A model generated the notes under the pieces. That model was not told the DNA's origin. It did no database searches and was given only the letters and a program-made list of their open reading frames with translations. Source: an uncultured Gammaproteobacteria bacterium (GTDB lineage Bacteria; Pseudomonadota; Gammaproteobacteria; GCA-001735895). Taken from it: DNA of 53,291 nt. Location: contig CAJXUC010000021.1 of assembly GCA_913061315.1 (NCBI GenBank), forward strand, positions 1-53,291, read 5' to 3'. The position numbers and the translations under genes are program-made. This document shows positions 35,699 through 45,601 of the stretch, piece by piece (positions within the stretch are counted from its first letter, which is position 1; every line of letters begins with the position of its first letter).

Positions 35699-35842
35699 CA
35701 GTTACTTATATCTTCAGCATGGTGGATTTCTATTAGGCCAGAATTCTAACTCATTCAGTTATGCCAGTACCGTTTATCGGTGGTTTTTATTATTCCATCA
35801 CTTTTAAAGTGCATTATTATTTTAGTTTACTACGCTAAAAGC

Positions 35843-36346
35843 ATGAAAAATTGTCTTGGCTTTACTCTATTAGAGTTGATCATAACCGTTGGTATTATTG
35901 GTGTGTTAACGGCAATTGCGGTTCCTTCGATGGGCATTTATGTTAAGAATGAACGATTGACCTCTCAAATTAATACTCTGGTGTCTCATCTTACCTATGC
36001 GCGCAATCAGGCAGTCACTCAGAGCCAACAAACCGTTGTCTGTATCAGCAATAATGGCGTGAACTGTAGTGGCACAGATTGGTCAGATGGCTGGATTGTG
36101 TTTGCAGATTCCGATGGTAATGCCACCGTCAACGACCTTGAAACTGTTTTACTTGCTCAGCAATCACTGGCTGGCAACACACTAACTAGCACCATCGGCA
36201 CGTCAGTTATTTATGACAACCGTGGATTCGCTAAAACAGCGGTTGGTACTTTTTCGCTTTGTGATGATCGATTGCTGGCAAACCTTAAATCAATTCAAGT
36301 CTCCATTACAGGCAGAGTACGCCAAGGCGGTGCAACTTCATGTTAG
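35843..36346 (+). CDS. fimU: Minor pseudopilin FimU/GspH type
   Basis: First gene of a Pseudomonas-type minor pilin operon. The prepilin peptidase site is G^FTLLELIITVGIIGVLTAIAVP with Glu5, followed by a GspH-like body (NQAVTQSQQTVVCISN, WSDGWIVFADSDGN). The ATG at 35843 gives the short basic leader MKNCLG expected of prepilins; the frame is open further upstream. It primes type IV pilus assembly. The stop overlaps the pilV start. Confidence 0.9.
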   Translation: MKNCLGFTLLELIITVGIIGVLTAIAVPSMGIYVKNERLTSQINTLVSHLTYARNQAVTQSQQTVVCISNNGVNCSGTDWSDGWIVFADSDGNATVNDLETVLLAQQSLAGNTLTSTIGTSVIYDNRGFAKTAVGTFSLCDDRLLANLKSIQVSITGRVRQGGATSC

Positions 36347-36849
36347 TTGCCAAGCCACCACAATTGAAACAACCTCAGCTTGGCGTCTCTCTGGTCGAAT
36401 CAATGATAGCTTTACTCATTATTTCGATCGGTCTGCTCGGAATCGCCGCCCTTCAAGTCACCTCTATCAGCCAAAACGCTAGCGCACTGCACCATAGTCA
36501 AGCTGTTATGATGGCCTACAATATGGCAGATCGTATACGAGCCAACAATGCTCAATTTAAGCTCTACGCCAACATCAATACTGACAATGGTTATGTCGAT
36601 CCAGACTGCATTACCAAAAGCTGTCTGAATACCGAAATAGTAACCGCTGATGCAGCCCACTGGACAGACATGGTAAACAACCTGCCCGCAGGCAGAGGCA
36701 CCATTAGCTACAATGCGAATGCTATCGATGGGCTGCTAATTGCGGTCATGTGGGATGATGGTAGCAGCTCAGCTGCCGGAGGTGGTGCAGGGAGTACACC
36801 CTGTCCTGACGTTAACCTGTCATGCTATCTCGTCGTGCTCACACAATGA
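36340..36849 (+). CDS. pilV: Type IV pilus minor pilin PilV
   Basis: A 169-residue minor pilin with cleavage motif G^VSLVESMIALLIISIGLLGIAALQ (Glu5 present) after a 14-residue leader, then VMMAYNMADRIRANNAQF typical of PilV. It overlaps fimU by 7 bp and its stop overlaps the pilW start by ATGA. It is part of the pilus-tip priming complex with PilW, PilX and FimU. Confidence 0.92.
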   Translation: MLVAKPPQLKQPQLGVSLVESMIALLIISIGLLGIAALQVTSISQNASALHHSQAVMMAYNMADRIRANNAQFKLYANINTDNGYVDPDCITKSCLNTEIVTADAAHWTDMVNNLPAGRGTISYNANAIDGLLIAVMWDDGSSSAAGGGAGSTPCPDVNLSCYLVVLTQ

Positions 36850-37886
36850 ACTTTTATAGAAAAAATCAATTCTGTCTATATAAAAACAGACGCAAACAGT
36901 CTGGAATTTCACTGGTTGAAGTCCTGGTATCACTTGTCATTAGTTTGTTTCTGTTGGGCGGAATTATTCAAGTGTTTCTGGGGAATAAGGCGACCCATAA
37001 ATTTTCCAGCGCCTTGTCTCAAGTCCAAGAAAATGGACGCTTTGCAATGGATGCTATCAGTCGAGATTTACGCAGTGCTGGAGATTGGGGATGCATTAAT
37101 TTTAACCCTACAGACGCTACTACCATTAACAATACGACCATTAATAATATTAACAATAACTTGGTTGGGGAAGAGGGGTACATAGCTGCCATACACGACT
37201 TCATTGCTAATAGCCCGATCGTCGGCACCAATGATATCGATGGTGTTAATACTAGCGATACGATTACCTTGAGTGGTAGCAAACCAGGCCAAGTCAATGT
37301 AAGAGCCCCTTTCAGCGCAACGACAATGAATTATATAACCACTAATTCAATCAGTTTTTTTGCCGATGGTGATATTGCTTTAATCACTCGCTGTGGCTCC
37401 AACGATCTATTGATACCTCAGGAAGCTGACATCTTTAGAGTCACCAGCGTCGACACATCTGCCAATCGACTCAATCACACCGTAACGTTAAGTCAACAAT
37501 ATGAAAACGATGCGACCATTATGGAGCTGCAAACTGTGGCCTATTCTATTGAGGAAGGTGCTAGTGGGGAACCGGCCTTATTCCGCAGTTTGTTCAATGA
37601 TAATCAGGAATTTATTGAAGGCGTTGAAAACATGCAAATTCTGTATGGCATCGACACAACTAGTGATGCCTTTGCTAACCAATATGTTACTGCCAACAAT
37701 GTTGCTAATTTTCGCAACGTAGTGTCTGTCAGAGTCATGCTACTGGTAAGATCTTTTGAAAATTTTGTGATTGATCAAGCGCAGACTTACACCTTTAACG
37801 GTAACGTTGTAATGGCGAGTGACCGACGAATTCGGCGAGTCTTTACTAATACCATTGCATTACGGAATAGGATTGGAATCTTATAA
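36846..37886 (+). CDS. pilW: Type IV pilus minor pilin PilW
   Basis: About 346 residues with the prepilin motif G^ISLVEVLVSLVISLFLLGGIIQVF and PilW-type sequences such as QENGRFAMDAISRDLRSAGDWGC. The ATG at 36846 forms ATGA with the pilV stop and is preferred to the longer frame at 36822. It partners with PilX, V, U and PilY1 at the pilus tip. The Asn/Thr-rich middle (TTINNTTINNINNN) is a low-complexity stretch. Confidence 0.92.
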   Translation: MNFYRKNQFCLYKNRRKQSGISLVEVLVSLVISLFLLGGIIQVFLGNKATHKFSSALSQVQENGRFAMDAISRDLRSAGDWGCINFNPTDATTINNTTINNINNNLVGEEGYIAAIHDFIANSPIVGTNDIDGVNTSDTITLSGSKPGQVNVRAPFSATTMNYITTNSISFFADGDIALITRCGSNDLLIPQEADIFRVTSVDTSANRLNHTVTLSQQYENDATIMELQTVAYSIEEGASGEPALFRSLFNDNQEFIEGVENMQILYGIDTTSDAFANQYVTANNVANFRNVVSVRVMLLVRSFENFVIDQAQTYTFNGNVVMASDRRIRRVFTNTIALRNRIGIL

Positions 37887-38434
37887 TGAAGACAGCAATG
37901 GCCACAAAACAAAAGGGAGTCACTCTGGTTTTTAGCTTAGTGATATTAGTAACGCTGACCATACTCGGCCTATCAACGATTCAAAGTACACGCACCGAAC
38001 TGGCAATGGCAGGTAATCAGCGCGAATCAATATTAATGTTCCAGGCTGCTGAAATGGGCTTGAAGGCCGCCGAAAATTACATTGCTAACTCGACCTCCAA
38101 CGGCGACTTTAACGATTCAAGTCTTGGCCTGTCCACAGTCGATGCCCAATCGGCTCTTTTTGAACTAGATTATTTCGATGCCGCCACTTGGGCTATCAAT
38201 GCATCACAAGCGGCTGGGGCAGACGTTTTTAGCTCTGCAAAACCACGCTATATTATTGAGTACATGGGTGATAGAAAACAAGATCCAATGGCGTCTTCTG
38301 TCAATATCGGAAACTATGGTTCCGGTCAAACTGGCAGTACTGTTTCCATCTACCGTGCCACAGCGAGGGGGGTCGGATTAACGGGTAACTCATATCGTTA
38401 TATCCAGTCTTACGTTGGGAAAACCGCCCCTTAA
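37886..38434 (+). CDS. pilX: Type IV pilus minor pilin PilX
   Basis: A 182-residue pilin-like protein with leader MKTAMATKQKG and a hydrophobic helix VTLVFSLVILVTLTILGLS that lacks Glu5, as expected for the GspK-like PilX position. TRTELAMAGNQRE and FQAAEMGLKAAE are PilX-type. The start overlaps the pilW stop as TAATG. It would cap the priming complex. Confidence 0.9.
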   Translation: MKTAMATKQKGVTLVFSLVILVTLTILGLSTIQSTRTELAMAGNQRESILMFQAAEMGLKAAENYIANSTSNGDFNDSSLGLSTVDAQSALFELDYFDAATWAINASQAAGADVFSSAKPRYIIEYMGDRKQDPMASSVNIGNYGSGQTGSTVSIYRATARGVGLTGNSYRYIQSYVGKTAP

Positions 38435-38458
38435 AATTATAATGTTCTGGTAGATAAG

Positions 38459-41400
38459 ATGATTGTTCAAAACCTTAGAAAAGACCTCGCTTTGGTTGCT
38501 TTCAGTGCATTAATGCCACTGATGAGCTCGCTGCCTGCATTTGCAGCACCGGGACCTTTAGCCACTGCACCATTGTTTGTGTCTTCACTGGTTGAGCCTA
38601 ACGTATTTTTTACACATGACGATTCTGGCAGCATGAGTTGGAATACGATGGTTCAAAATGGAACCGCTGGATTTTATTCTAGCAGTGGTGTGCCCTATAT
38701 AGATGGTAGATTTCGCTTCTATTATGAGCCCGACTGGTATAACGATACGACCGTATTACCTCCATCAGGTGCTACTTGGGCCCCAGGTGTATGGGTTTTA
38801 CGTAATCATAACGGTAATAAAAATTACTATAATCCAGCAACCACCTACACTCCTTGGGCAGGCGTGGAGACTGATGGTTCCTCAATGTACAGCAATGCAG
38901 ACCCGACCGCCGCTTTCATAAACCCTAATTTTCCAGCTGGACTAAGCACCAACCTAACGGTCAGAAAAGATTTTTTTGACCATGATAATTGTGGCTGTTG
39001 GTTACCGGATGCAATCTATTTGCCAACGTACCATGTCTGGACTGACACCGATGCTGACGGCGTTATTGAAACTACTGATTCGAACACTCTTGTCGAAATT
39101 GAAGCAGGCACAACGGAGATGCAGAACTTTGCTAACTGGTTTGTGTATTATCGTAATCGTGATTTTGCAGCAAAAGCCTCGATCGGCCGCGTCATTAATA
39201 ATACTGATGCCACCCGCATGGGTCTGGTGGTATTCAATGGCCCAGAACAGTTCGACTTAAAGTCGATGACTAACGTTACCTTTAAACGCGAAATACTCGA
39301 ACAATTTTATAGTATAGAACCTAATGGTGGCACTCCCGCGAGAAACACACTGAAACGGGTAGGCGAATTATTTAAAACTACGGATGCCTCAGCCCCCATT
39401 TTATCTCAAGCAAATGGCGGTGAATGCCAACAAAATTTTAATATCGTGATGACTGACGGTTTTTGGAATGGTGCTAATCCCGGCGTTGGAAATACGGACA
39501 TTGATGCAGGTGCTGGTTCGCCATATGATGGCAATGAATCGGAGTCAAATGATGGCGGTAACTATGCCGACAGCTTCTCTGATACTTTGGCTGATGTCGC
39601 TATGAAGTATTATGAAAATGACCTGCGTTTAGATCTGGCAAATAACGTTCCAACTACTGAAGGAATTGATGAATCAAACCAACAACATTTAGTCACTTAC
39701 AGCATTGCATTTGGTCTCAACGGAACCTTAGATCCTAATACTGTTTCGCCATTAGATGCCGATTTTAGCTGGCCCAAAGCGATTGCCAATCAAAATTCCA
39801 CTGTTGATGATTTATGGCATGCCGCCTATAACGGCCGAGGTAAATACTTGAATGCCCAAAACCCATCTGAATTAGAGCAATCACTCAATGAATCCATTTC
39901 AGATATTGCCGAACGAACGGCTACCGCTGCTGCTGTAGCCGTCAACTCCGCCAAACTGACCACTTCTTCTGTGGTTTATCTCACAGAATTTAATACCAAC
40001 CGCTGGCAGGGCAATCTTTACGCATACAAAATCATAGATTTAACCTTGGGGACATTAGCCTCTACGCCAACATGGGGGGCTGGTACGGTACTGACCGCTA
40101 GAGACATTACTGCCGAACCACGTGTTATTTTAACTTATGACCATAGTGCCACTTCACCAGATGGCGTAGCGTTTCAATGGTCCAATTTGAATGCTGAGCA
40201 AATGGCTGATTTAAGTATTAATCCTTCTGGCAATGTAGATAGTGACATCACCATTGCACAGAAGCGTCTTGATTTTTTACGCGGTGATCGATCGAATGAA
40301 GGTGCGGGTGAATTTTTTCGGGAAAGAGCGTCTCTACTCGGTGACCTTGTTAATTCAGGCCCCGTGTTTGTAGGCCAACCCGATCTTACTTGGCCTGACA
40401 CAGCGCCATTTCCAACCGAGCTCTCATCGCGTTATTCCCAATTTAAAAATGGTAATGCCAAAACACGTAACCGTGTAATTTATGTGGCGGCCAATGATGG
40501 TATGCTGCATGGTTTTTCAGAAACAATTAAAGACACCACCGGTAATGATATTTTAGGGTCTGGCGGCAAAGAAGTACTCGCCTATATTCCCAGTAGTTTG
40601 TTTTCATCTTCAAGCAGTAACGAAGGTTTACATTACTTAACTGATCAAAGGTATCAGCACAAATATTATAATGACCTTACGCCTTCTGTATCGGATATTT
40701 ACGCTAATCTAGGCACCGGTTTAAAATGGCACACGATATTGTTTAACGGATTACGCGGTGGTGGCCGCGGTGTCTATGCATTAAATGTCACCGATCCAAC
40801 TACATTTAGTGAAACAAATGCCGCCGACATCGTATTGTGGGAATTTAACAACACACACGATGCCGACCTTGGATTCACCTATAGCCAACCCCAAATCGGC
40901 ATGACTAATGATGGCAGCTGGGTCGCTATTTTTGGCAACGGCTATAACGATACTGGCGATGGTAAAGCCAAACTTTTTATCTTGAAGATTGTAGAGGGCG
41001 TCGATGGCGTTTGGAGTGCAAGTGATTACATTAAAATTACCACTGGCATTGGCTCAACGACCGCACGCAACGGACTTGCAACGCCCGCACTTGCAGATAC
41101 CGATGGCAATGGCACTGTTGATAGAGTTTACGCCGGAGATTTGGAAGGTAATATGTGGGCATTTGACCTCAGTAGCTCAGTAACATCAAACTGGGCGCTA
41201 GCAAATACTAGCTCAAGCCCGCTTTTTGTTACTAGGGGCAATCGTCCCATTACAGCTAAACCCACGCTGGCTAAGCACCCTTCAATTGCCGACGTTACCA
41301 ATAACAAACCCAACATCATGGTGTACTTTGGATCAGGCCAGTATTTGGTAAACTCAGATAAAAACACTTCAGCAACCAATCACTTTTATGGTGTCTGGGA

Positions 41401-41953
41401 CAGGGGTGATAGTGCTCACACTGATACCAGCCTGGTCGAGCAAACCTTTAGAAGTGGCTTTACTTTTGATGATGATAACCATGCGGCAACTGCACCAATT
41501 GATGCTCGAGTATTGACACAAAACAGCGTTGATTACACAACGAATAATTATGGTTGGTTTCTTCAGCTACCTGATTCTGGCGAACGCTCAATTACGCGCC
41601 CAACGGTCAGAGGAGGGAGTGTTTTTTTCAATACCTTTATACCCGTATCAGACCCCTGTTCAGTCGGGGGTTTTGGTTATCGCATGGTTGTTGATGCGGC
41701 CACAGGGGGTGCAACGAGCCAACCTCAAACGGATACCAATGGCGACGGCTTTGTTAATGATGATGACACTGCCAGTGATGCGACTGCGACTAATCCTGAA
41801 ACGCCAACTATTGCGGGCACGCAACAAACGGGGTTAATGTCAGAAGATACATTTCTAGATACGGTTAAATATACGAATGATTCACCCACGGTCGTTAAAG
41901 ACTTACTAAAACTACGTACTGGCCGTTTTTCATGGCAGGAGTTATTACAATGA
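38459..41953 (+). CDS. pilY1: Type IV pilus tip adhesin PilY1
   Basis: An 1164-residue secreted adhesin/mechanosensor. The signal peptide ends at PAFA-AP (about residue 29). The N-terminal von Willebrand A-like part has a MIDAS-like DDSGS (54-58), GGTPARNTLKRVG and IVMTDGFWNG. The C-terminal PilC/PilY beta-propeller includes VYVAANDGMLHGF and the calcium-binding loop DTDGNGTVDRVYAGD (880-894). A second EF-hand-like loop, DTNGDGFVNDDD, sits at 1092-1103 near the end. It controls pilus extension and retraction and surface attachment. Confidence 0.96.
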   Translation: MIVQNLRKDLALVAFSALMPLMSSLPAFAAPGPLATAPLFVSSLVEPNVFFTHDDSGSMSWNTMVQNGTAGFYSSSGVPYIDGRFRFYYEPDWYNDTTVLPPSGATWAPGVWVLRNHNGNKNYYNPATTYTPWAGVETDGSSMYSNADPTAAFINPNFPAGLSTNLTVRKDFFDHDNCGCWLPDAIYLPTYHVWTDTDADGVIETTDSNTLVEIEAGTTEMQNFANWFVYYRNRDFAAKASIGRVINNTDATRMGLVVFNGPEQFDLKSMTNVTFKREILEQFYSIEPNGGTPARNTLKRVGELFKTTDASAPILSQANGGECQQNFNIVMTDGFWNGANPGVGNTDIDAGAGSPYDGNESESNDGGNYADSFSDTLADVAMKYYENDLRLDLANNVPTTEGIDESNQQHLVTYSIAFGLNGTLDPNTVSPLDADFSWPKAIANQNSTVDDLWHAAYNGRGKYLNAQNPSELEQSLNESISDIAERTATAAAVAVNSAKLTTSSVVYLTEFNTNRWQGNLYAYKIIDLTLGTLASTPTWGAGTVLTARDITAEPRVILTYDHSATSPDGVAFQWSNLNAEQMADLSINPSGNVDSDITIAQKRLDFLRGDRSNEGAGEFFRERASLLGDLVNSGPVFVGQPDLTWPDTAPFPTELSSRYSQFKNGNAKTRNRVIYVAANDGMLHGFSETIKDTTGNDILGSGGKEVLAYIPSSLFSSSSSNEGLHYLTDQRYQHKYYNDLTPSVSDIYANLGTGLKWHTILFNGLRGGGRGVYALNVTDPTTFSETNAADIVLWEFNNTHDADLGFTYSQPQIGMTNDGSWVAIFGNGYNDTGDGKAKLFILKIVEGVDGVWSASDYIKITTGIGSTTARNGLATPALADTDGNGTVDRVYAGDLEGNMWAFDLSSSVTSNWALANTSSSPLFVTRGNRPITAKPTLAKHPSIADVTNNKPNIMVYFGSGQYLVNSDKNTSATNHFYGVWDRGDSAHTDTSLVEQTFRSGFTFDDDNHAATAPIDARVLTQNSVDYTTNNYGWFLQLPDSGERSITRPTVRGGSVFFNTFIPVSDPCSVGGFGYRMVVDAATGGATSQPQTDTNGDGFVNDDDTASDATATNPETPTIAGTQQTGLMSEDTFLDTVKYTNDSPTVVKDLLKLRTGRFSWQELLQ

Positions 41954-42288
41954 CCTATAGAAACACTGTCTTTTGTCAATTATATTTGGCCTTTACTCTG
42001 ATGTTGCCTGGATACTTTACCACTGCGAATGCTGCCCCTTTGATTCAGCTTGAAGGCAAAATATTGTCCCTCAGTAGAAACACGATCAATGTTAACGATA
42101 TGTTATTTAACATTATCCCAACGGTTAAAATATTTGCAGTGGATGGTTCAAGCTCGAGCCTGGAAAATATACGAGTGGGACACTATGCTCGAATTGAAAT
42201 ACAAAAATACAACGGTCAACTTTACGTTGACAGCTTATATTTAATGACTAAACCTACTGCCAACGAACAAAGGCCGCCGGATGAATAA
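41950..42288 (+). CDS. pilY2: PilY2-like small exported protein
   Basis: A 112-residue protein with a signal sequence (MTYRNTVFCQLYLAFTLMLPGYFTTANA-AP) and a small beta-rich body (LEGKILSLSRNTINVNDMLFNI, GHYARIEIQ). Its place between pilY1 and pilE is exactly that of pilY2 in Pseudomonas aeruginosa, and size and export signal agree. The start forms ATGA with the pilY1 stop. The name rests on position and size more than on sequence similarity that I can test. Confidence 0.75.
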   Translation: MTYRNTVFCQLYLAFTLMLPGYFTTANAAPLIQLEGKILSLSRNTINVNDMLFNIIPTVKIFAVDGSSSSLENIRVGHYARIEIQKYNGQLYVDSLYLMTKPTANEQRPPDE

Positions 42289-42688
42289 ACTCAAACGATG
42301 TAAAGGATTTACCCTAGTTGAACTTTTGATCGTCCTCACCATCATGGGAATACTGACCGCAGTTTCCCTTCAGTTTTATGGTAACTACGTAGTGGCTGCA
42401 AACCGCACTGATGCTCGTATAGGTTTGACGGCGACCGCAACGGCACTGGAAAAGTGCAAGGCTCTTTATGGAGCCTATAACAATGCCGCTTGCGATGCGG
42501 TGATTCCAGCGACTTCTGATGCTGGCTTTTATACCATTACCGTCACTAATACTGTCGTCACCTATGAGTTGACCGCTACGCCTGTTGCCGGAAAACCTCA
42601 AGTTAATGACACAGAATGTACTACGCTAACCTTATCCAATACGGGTTTTCAAAGTGGAACAGGCACCACTGTTTCACACTGTTGGTAA
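42281..42688 (+). CDS. pilE: Type IV pilin PilE
   Basis: A 135-residue type IVa minor pilin with leader MNKLKRCKG and G^FTLVELLIVLTIMGILTAVSLQFYGNYV, including Glu5. The C-terminal part has the disulfide-type cysteines near DTECTTLTL and SHCW. It overlaps pilY2 by 8 bp and ends the operon. In this position PilE is a minor pilin linking the tip complex to the major pilin fibre rather than the major subunit. Confidence 0.92.
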   Translation: MNKLKRCKGFTLVELLIVLTIMGILTAVSLQFYGNYVVAANRTDARIGLTATATALEKCKALYGAYNNAACDAVIPATSDAGFYTITVTNTVVTYELTATPVAGKPQVNDTECTTLTLSNTGFQSGTGTTVSHCW

Positions 42689-42812
42689 AACATACGGACT
42701 CATATTTTTAGCTCGATTGTGTATAGTCTTGATTTTAACCACATAGTAGCAAAATACCCATCATTCAAACAGCAGCAGGCAGGCTTATTCAAAATTCAGG
42801 GGAACATGTCAA

Positions 42813-43943
42813 ATGAAATCTGAACAACGCAATATAGTCACAAAAAAAGTCACCTTGATTGGTGCTTTAGTCAATGCCCTGTTAGCTTCTTTACAAATTG
42901 TATTTGGACTTTTGGGACATTCTCAGGCACTGCTGGCTGATGGTATACATACCTTGTCTGATCTCGGGAGCGACTTCATCGTCTTAATGGCAACGAGTCA
43001 ATCTGCTAAGGCCGCCGATACAGAGCACCCCTACGGTCATGGCCGAATCGAAACGTTGGCCTCTGTATTACTCGGACTCATTTTAATTGGCGTCGGCGTT
43101 GGGGTTGGCTTTCGCGGCATCAGTAATATCATGACACCAGACCATGTCGTTCCCAGTGCCTTTACGCTAGTGTTTGCCATTGTTTCAGTCCTATCCAAGG
43201 AAAGCCTCTACCGCTATACGCTGAAAGCATCTAAACGCATACATTCGACTTTGCTTGAAACAAACGCTTGGCATCATCGCTCGGATGCATTGTCTTCAAT
43301 CGTTGTACTTTGCGGCATTTCTGCTCAAATTCTTGGTGTGCCTTACATGGATTCATTAGCTGCCGCCATCATCGCGCTAATGATCAGCTTCATGGGCTAT
43401 AAACTTGCTCGTAAGGCATTTGACGAATTAATTGACACCAGCCTCGACCATGAACTGGTTACCAAAATTCAACACACCATAGAGCAGAATGATTGTGTCA
43501 ATGCGTTGCATAGCCTGAGAACTCGCTCAATGGGCGGTCAGGGGTATCTTGATGCTGAAATACGCGTCAATCCAAGGTTGACCGTATCCGAAGCGCATCA
43601 CATTGCCTTTTCGCTTGAACAACAGATAAAAACTGAATTTCCCCGCATTATTGACGTTGGTATTCATGTCGATCCATTAACAGAAGTTGGTCATGACTGG
43701 GTAACCGATCTCCCCTCTCGCCACGAGATACTCGATCAACTGATTAGACAATGGGCACGAGTTGAATGCAGCGCTAGAATAAAAAGCATTCAATTACACT
43801 ACCTCAACAATCTAGTAGAAATTGATTTGATTTTGCCATTAACTTTAGCCAACAGTAATTACCAACAGAAGATAGATGAGTTAATTGCTGAGGCAGCAAA
43901 GATTAAGTATGTAGGTCAGATCAATGTTTATTTTTTACGTTAG
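42813..43943 (+). CDS. Cation diffusion facilitator (CDF) family transporter
   Basis: A 376-residue CDF transporter exporting a divalent metal (Zn, Fe, Co or Mn) in exchange for protons. The metal-site motifs are GIHTLSDLGSDFIV in TM2 and HHRSDALSS in TM5, plus HPYGHGRIETLAS. The cytosolic C-terminal domain is longer than the minimal CDF (about 290-300 residues) by roughly 80 residues. GGGGAA precedes the start. Its stop codon lies inside the NtrC-type palindrome that serves glnA. Confidence 0.92.
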   Translation: MKSEQRNIVTKKVTLIGALVNALLASLQIVFGLLGHSQALLADGIHTLSDLGSDFIVLMATSQSAKAADTEHPYGHGRIETLASVLLGLILIGVGVGVGFRGISNIMTPDHVVPSAFTLVFAIVSVLSKESLYRYTLKASKRIHSTLLETNAWHHRSDALSSIVVLCGISAQILGVPYMDSLAAAIIALMISFMGYKLARKAFDELIDTSLDHELVTKIQHTIEQNDCVNALHSLRTRSMGGQGYLDAEIRVNPRLTVSEAHHIAFSLEQQIKTEFPRIIDVGIHVDPLTEVGHDWVTDLPSRHEILDQLIRQWARVECSARIKSIQLHYLNNLVEIDLILPLTLANSNYQQKIDELIAEAAKIKYVGQINVYFLR

Positions 43944-43972
43944 AATTGCACTACTTTGGTGCAATTCTAACG
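43938..43972. promoter_or_regulatory. NtrC-type operator upstream of glnA (14-bp perfect palindrome)
   Basis: CGTTAGAATTGCAC (43938-43951) and GTGCAATTCTAACG (43959-43972) are perfect 14-bp arms around a 7-nt centre. The core TGCACTACTTTGGTGCA (43947-43963) fits the NtrC consensus TGCACCA-N3-TGGTGCA with one change. It covers the CDF stop codon and is centred about 120 bp before the glnA ATG. It has no T tract, so a terminator role is less likely. Confidence 0.78.
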
Positions 43973-44007
43973 AAGCTTACCCAACTTATCCCTAAAATAA
44001 GGATAAA

Positions 44008-44035
44008 TTGGTAACAGAGAATTTATCAGTACAAT
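44008..44035 (+). promoter_or_regulatory. Candidate sigma-70 promoter of glnA
   Basis: TTGGTA (44008-44013), a 16-bp spacer and TACAAT (44030-44035) make a reasonable sigma-70 promoter, with transcription expected near 44042. The NtrC-type site would be centred near -87. No GG-N10-GC sigma-54 element is found between that site and glnA. The coding start has GGAG at 44062-44065. Confidence 0.5.
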
Positions 44036-44074
44036 ACTTCAAAATTCATATTCAATATAACGGAGACACTTTCA

Positions 44075-45484
44075 ATGTCAGCTGCTGACGTATTAAACAC
44101 AATAAAAGAACACGACGTTAAATTTGTCGACTTTCGATTTACTGACACTCGCGGTAAAGAACAGCACGTCACTATACCGTCTCATCGGCTTGAAGAGGAT
44201 AGCTTCACCGAAGGCCAAATGTTTGATGGTTCTTCAGTGGCTGGCTGGAAAACTATTAATGAGTCTGACATGATCCTTATGCCTGACCCATCTACCGCTA
44301 TATTAGATCCATTCACCGACGAGCCTACAATCAACATTAGCTGTAATGTTGTTGAACCAGCAACAGGTGAAGGTTACGAACGCGATCCTCGCTCCATCGC
44401 CAACCGTGCGGAAACCTACCTAAAATCAACAGGCCTTGCTGATACCGCTTTTTTTGGTCCTGAAAATGAATTTTTTATCTTTGACGACGTACAGTGGACT
44501 AATGAAATGGGCAATTGCTCATTTCGTATCGACTCAGAAGAAGCTGACTGGAATACCGGTAAGTCGTATGAAGATGGCAACACAGGGCATCGTCCAAGGG
44601 TTAAAGGCGGTTACTTCCCTGTTCCCCCAGTTGATTCTTTACACGACATTCGTTCTGCCATGTGCCTTGCGCTGGAAGAAATGGGTCAAAAAGTTGAAGT
44701 GCATCACCACGAAGTGGCCACAGCGGGACAATGTGAAATTGGTGTTGAGTTTAATACGTTAGTGAAAAAAGCTGACGAAGTTCAGGCCTTCAAATATTGC
44801 GTTCATAATGTGGCGCATAGCTACGGAAAAACAGCCACTTTCATGCCAAAGCCACTGGTAGGTGATAATGGAAGCGGCATGCATGTACACATGTCTTTAG
44901 CGAAAGATGGCGTCAACCTGTTTGCAGGTGACGGCTATGGCGGATTATCAGAAATGGCATTATTTTATATTGGTGGCGTTATCAAACACGCAAAAGCCAT
45001 CAACGCTTTTGCAAATCCAGCCACTAACAGCTATAAGCGTTTAGTACCAGGCTTCGAAGCCCCTGTTATGTTGGCTTATTCGGCTCGTAATCGTTCTGCA
45101 TCAGTTCGAATTCCTTACGTAGGTAACCCAAAAGGTCGCAGAATTGAAGTTCGTTTTCCTGACTCTACCGCTAATCCTTACTTGGCTTTTAGCGCCTTGC
45201 TGATGGCTGGCCTAGACGGTATTAAGAATCGAATTCATCCCGGTGAAGCCATGGACAAAGATTTATACGACTTACCACCAGAGGAAGAAGCACTCATACC
45301 ACAAGTGGCTTTTTCACTGGATCAAGCGCTTGACGCTCTGGATCAAGATCGTGAATTTCTGAAAGCCGGCGGCGTATTCACGGATGACGTTATCGATGGC
45401 TATATCGCGCTCAAAAATGAAGAAGTTCAGCGCATGCGCTTGGCGACTCACCCAGTCGAGTTTGACCTTTATTACAGCTGTTAG
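44075..45484 (+). CDS. glnA: Glutamine synthetase, type I
   Basis: A 469-residue GSI that makes glutamine from glutamate, ammonia and ATP. It shows [57 protein letters not shown] and [11 protein letters not shown]. The adenylylation site is present as [10 protein letters not shown], Tyr398, so regulation by GlnE/PII is expected. GGAG precedes the ATG. A strong terminator separates it from ntrB, so ntrBC also relies on its own promoter. Confidence 0.98.
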   Translation: MSAADVLNTIKEHDVKFVDFRFTDTRGKEQHVTIPSHRLEEDSFTEGQMFDGSSVAGWKTINESDMILMPDPSTAILDPFTDEPTINISCNVVEPATGEGYERDPRSIANRAETYLKSTGLADTAFFGPENEFFIFDDVQWTNEMGNCSFRIDSEEADWNTGKSYEDGNTGHRPRVKGGYFPVPPVDSLHDIRSAMCLALEEMGQKVEVHHHEVATAGQCEIGVEFNTLVKKADEVQAFKYCVHNVAHSYGKTATFMPKPLVGDNGSGMHVHMSLAKDGVNLFAGDGYGGLSEMALFYIGGVIKHAKAINAFANPATNSYKRLVPGFEAPVMLAYSARNRSASVRIPYVGNPKGRRIEVRFPDSTANPYLAFSALLMAGLDGIKNRIHPGEAMDKDLYDLPPEEEALIPQVAFSLDQALDALDQDREFLKAGGVFTDDVIDGYIALKNEEVQRMRLATHPVEFDLYYSC

Positions 45485-45513
45485 TTTTTTCTAACGGGTA
45501 TTAGCATCAATTT

Positions 45514-45539
45514 AAAGGCCTCCACAAGAGGCCTTTTTT
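45514..45539 (+). terminator. Rho-independent terminator after glnA
   Basis: AAAGGCCTC (45514-45522), loop CACAA, GAGGCCTTT (45528-45536) and a continuing T run form a classic intrinsic terminator 30 bp past the glnA stop. Confidence 0.93.
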
Positions 45540-45601
45540 ATGCTCAGGCTACACCAGAGTGGCGGAATCCAACCATTTAAATCAATCATTTCTTACCAAT
45601 T

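Noticed and set aside
43938..43972. Plain intrinsic terminator for the CDF gene
   Set aside because: The stem is strong but no T tract follows, and the core matches the NtrC consensus and a second site before ntrB. A dual role is possible.
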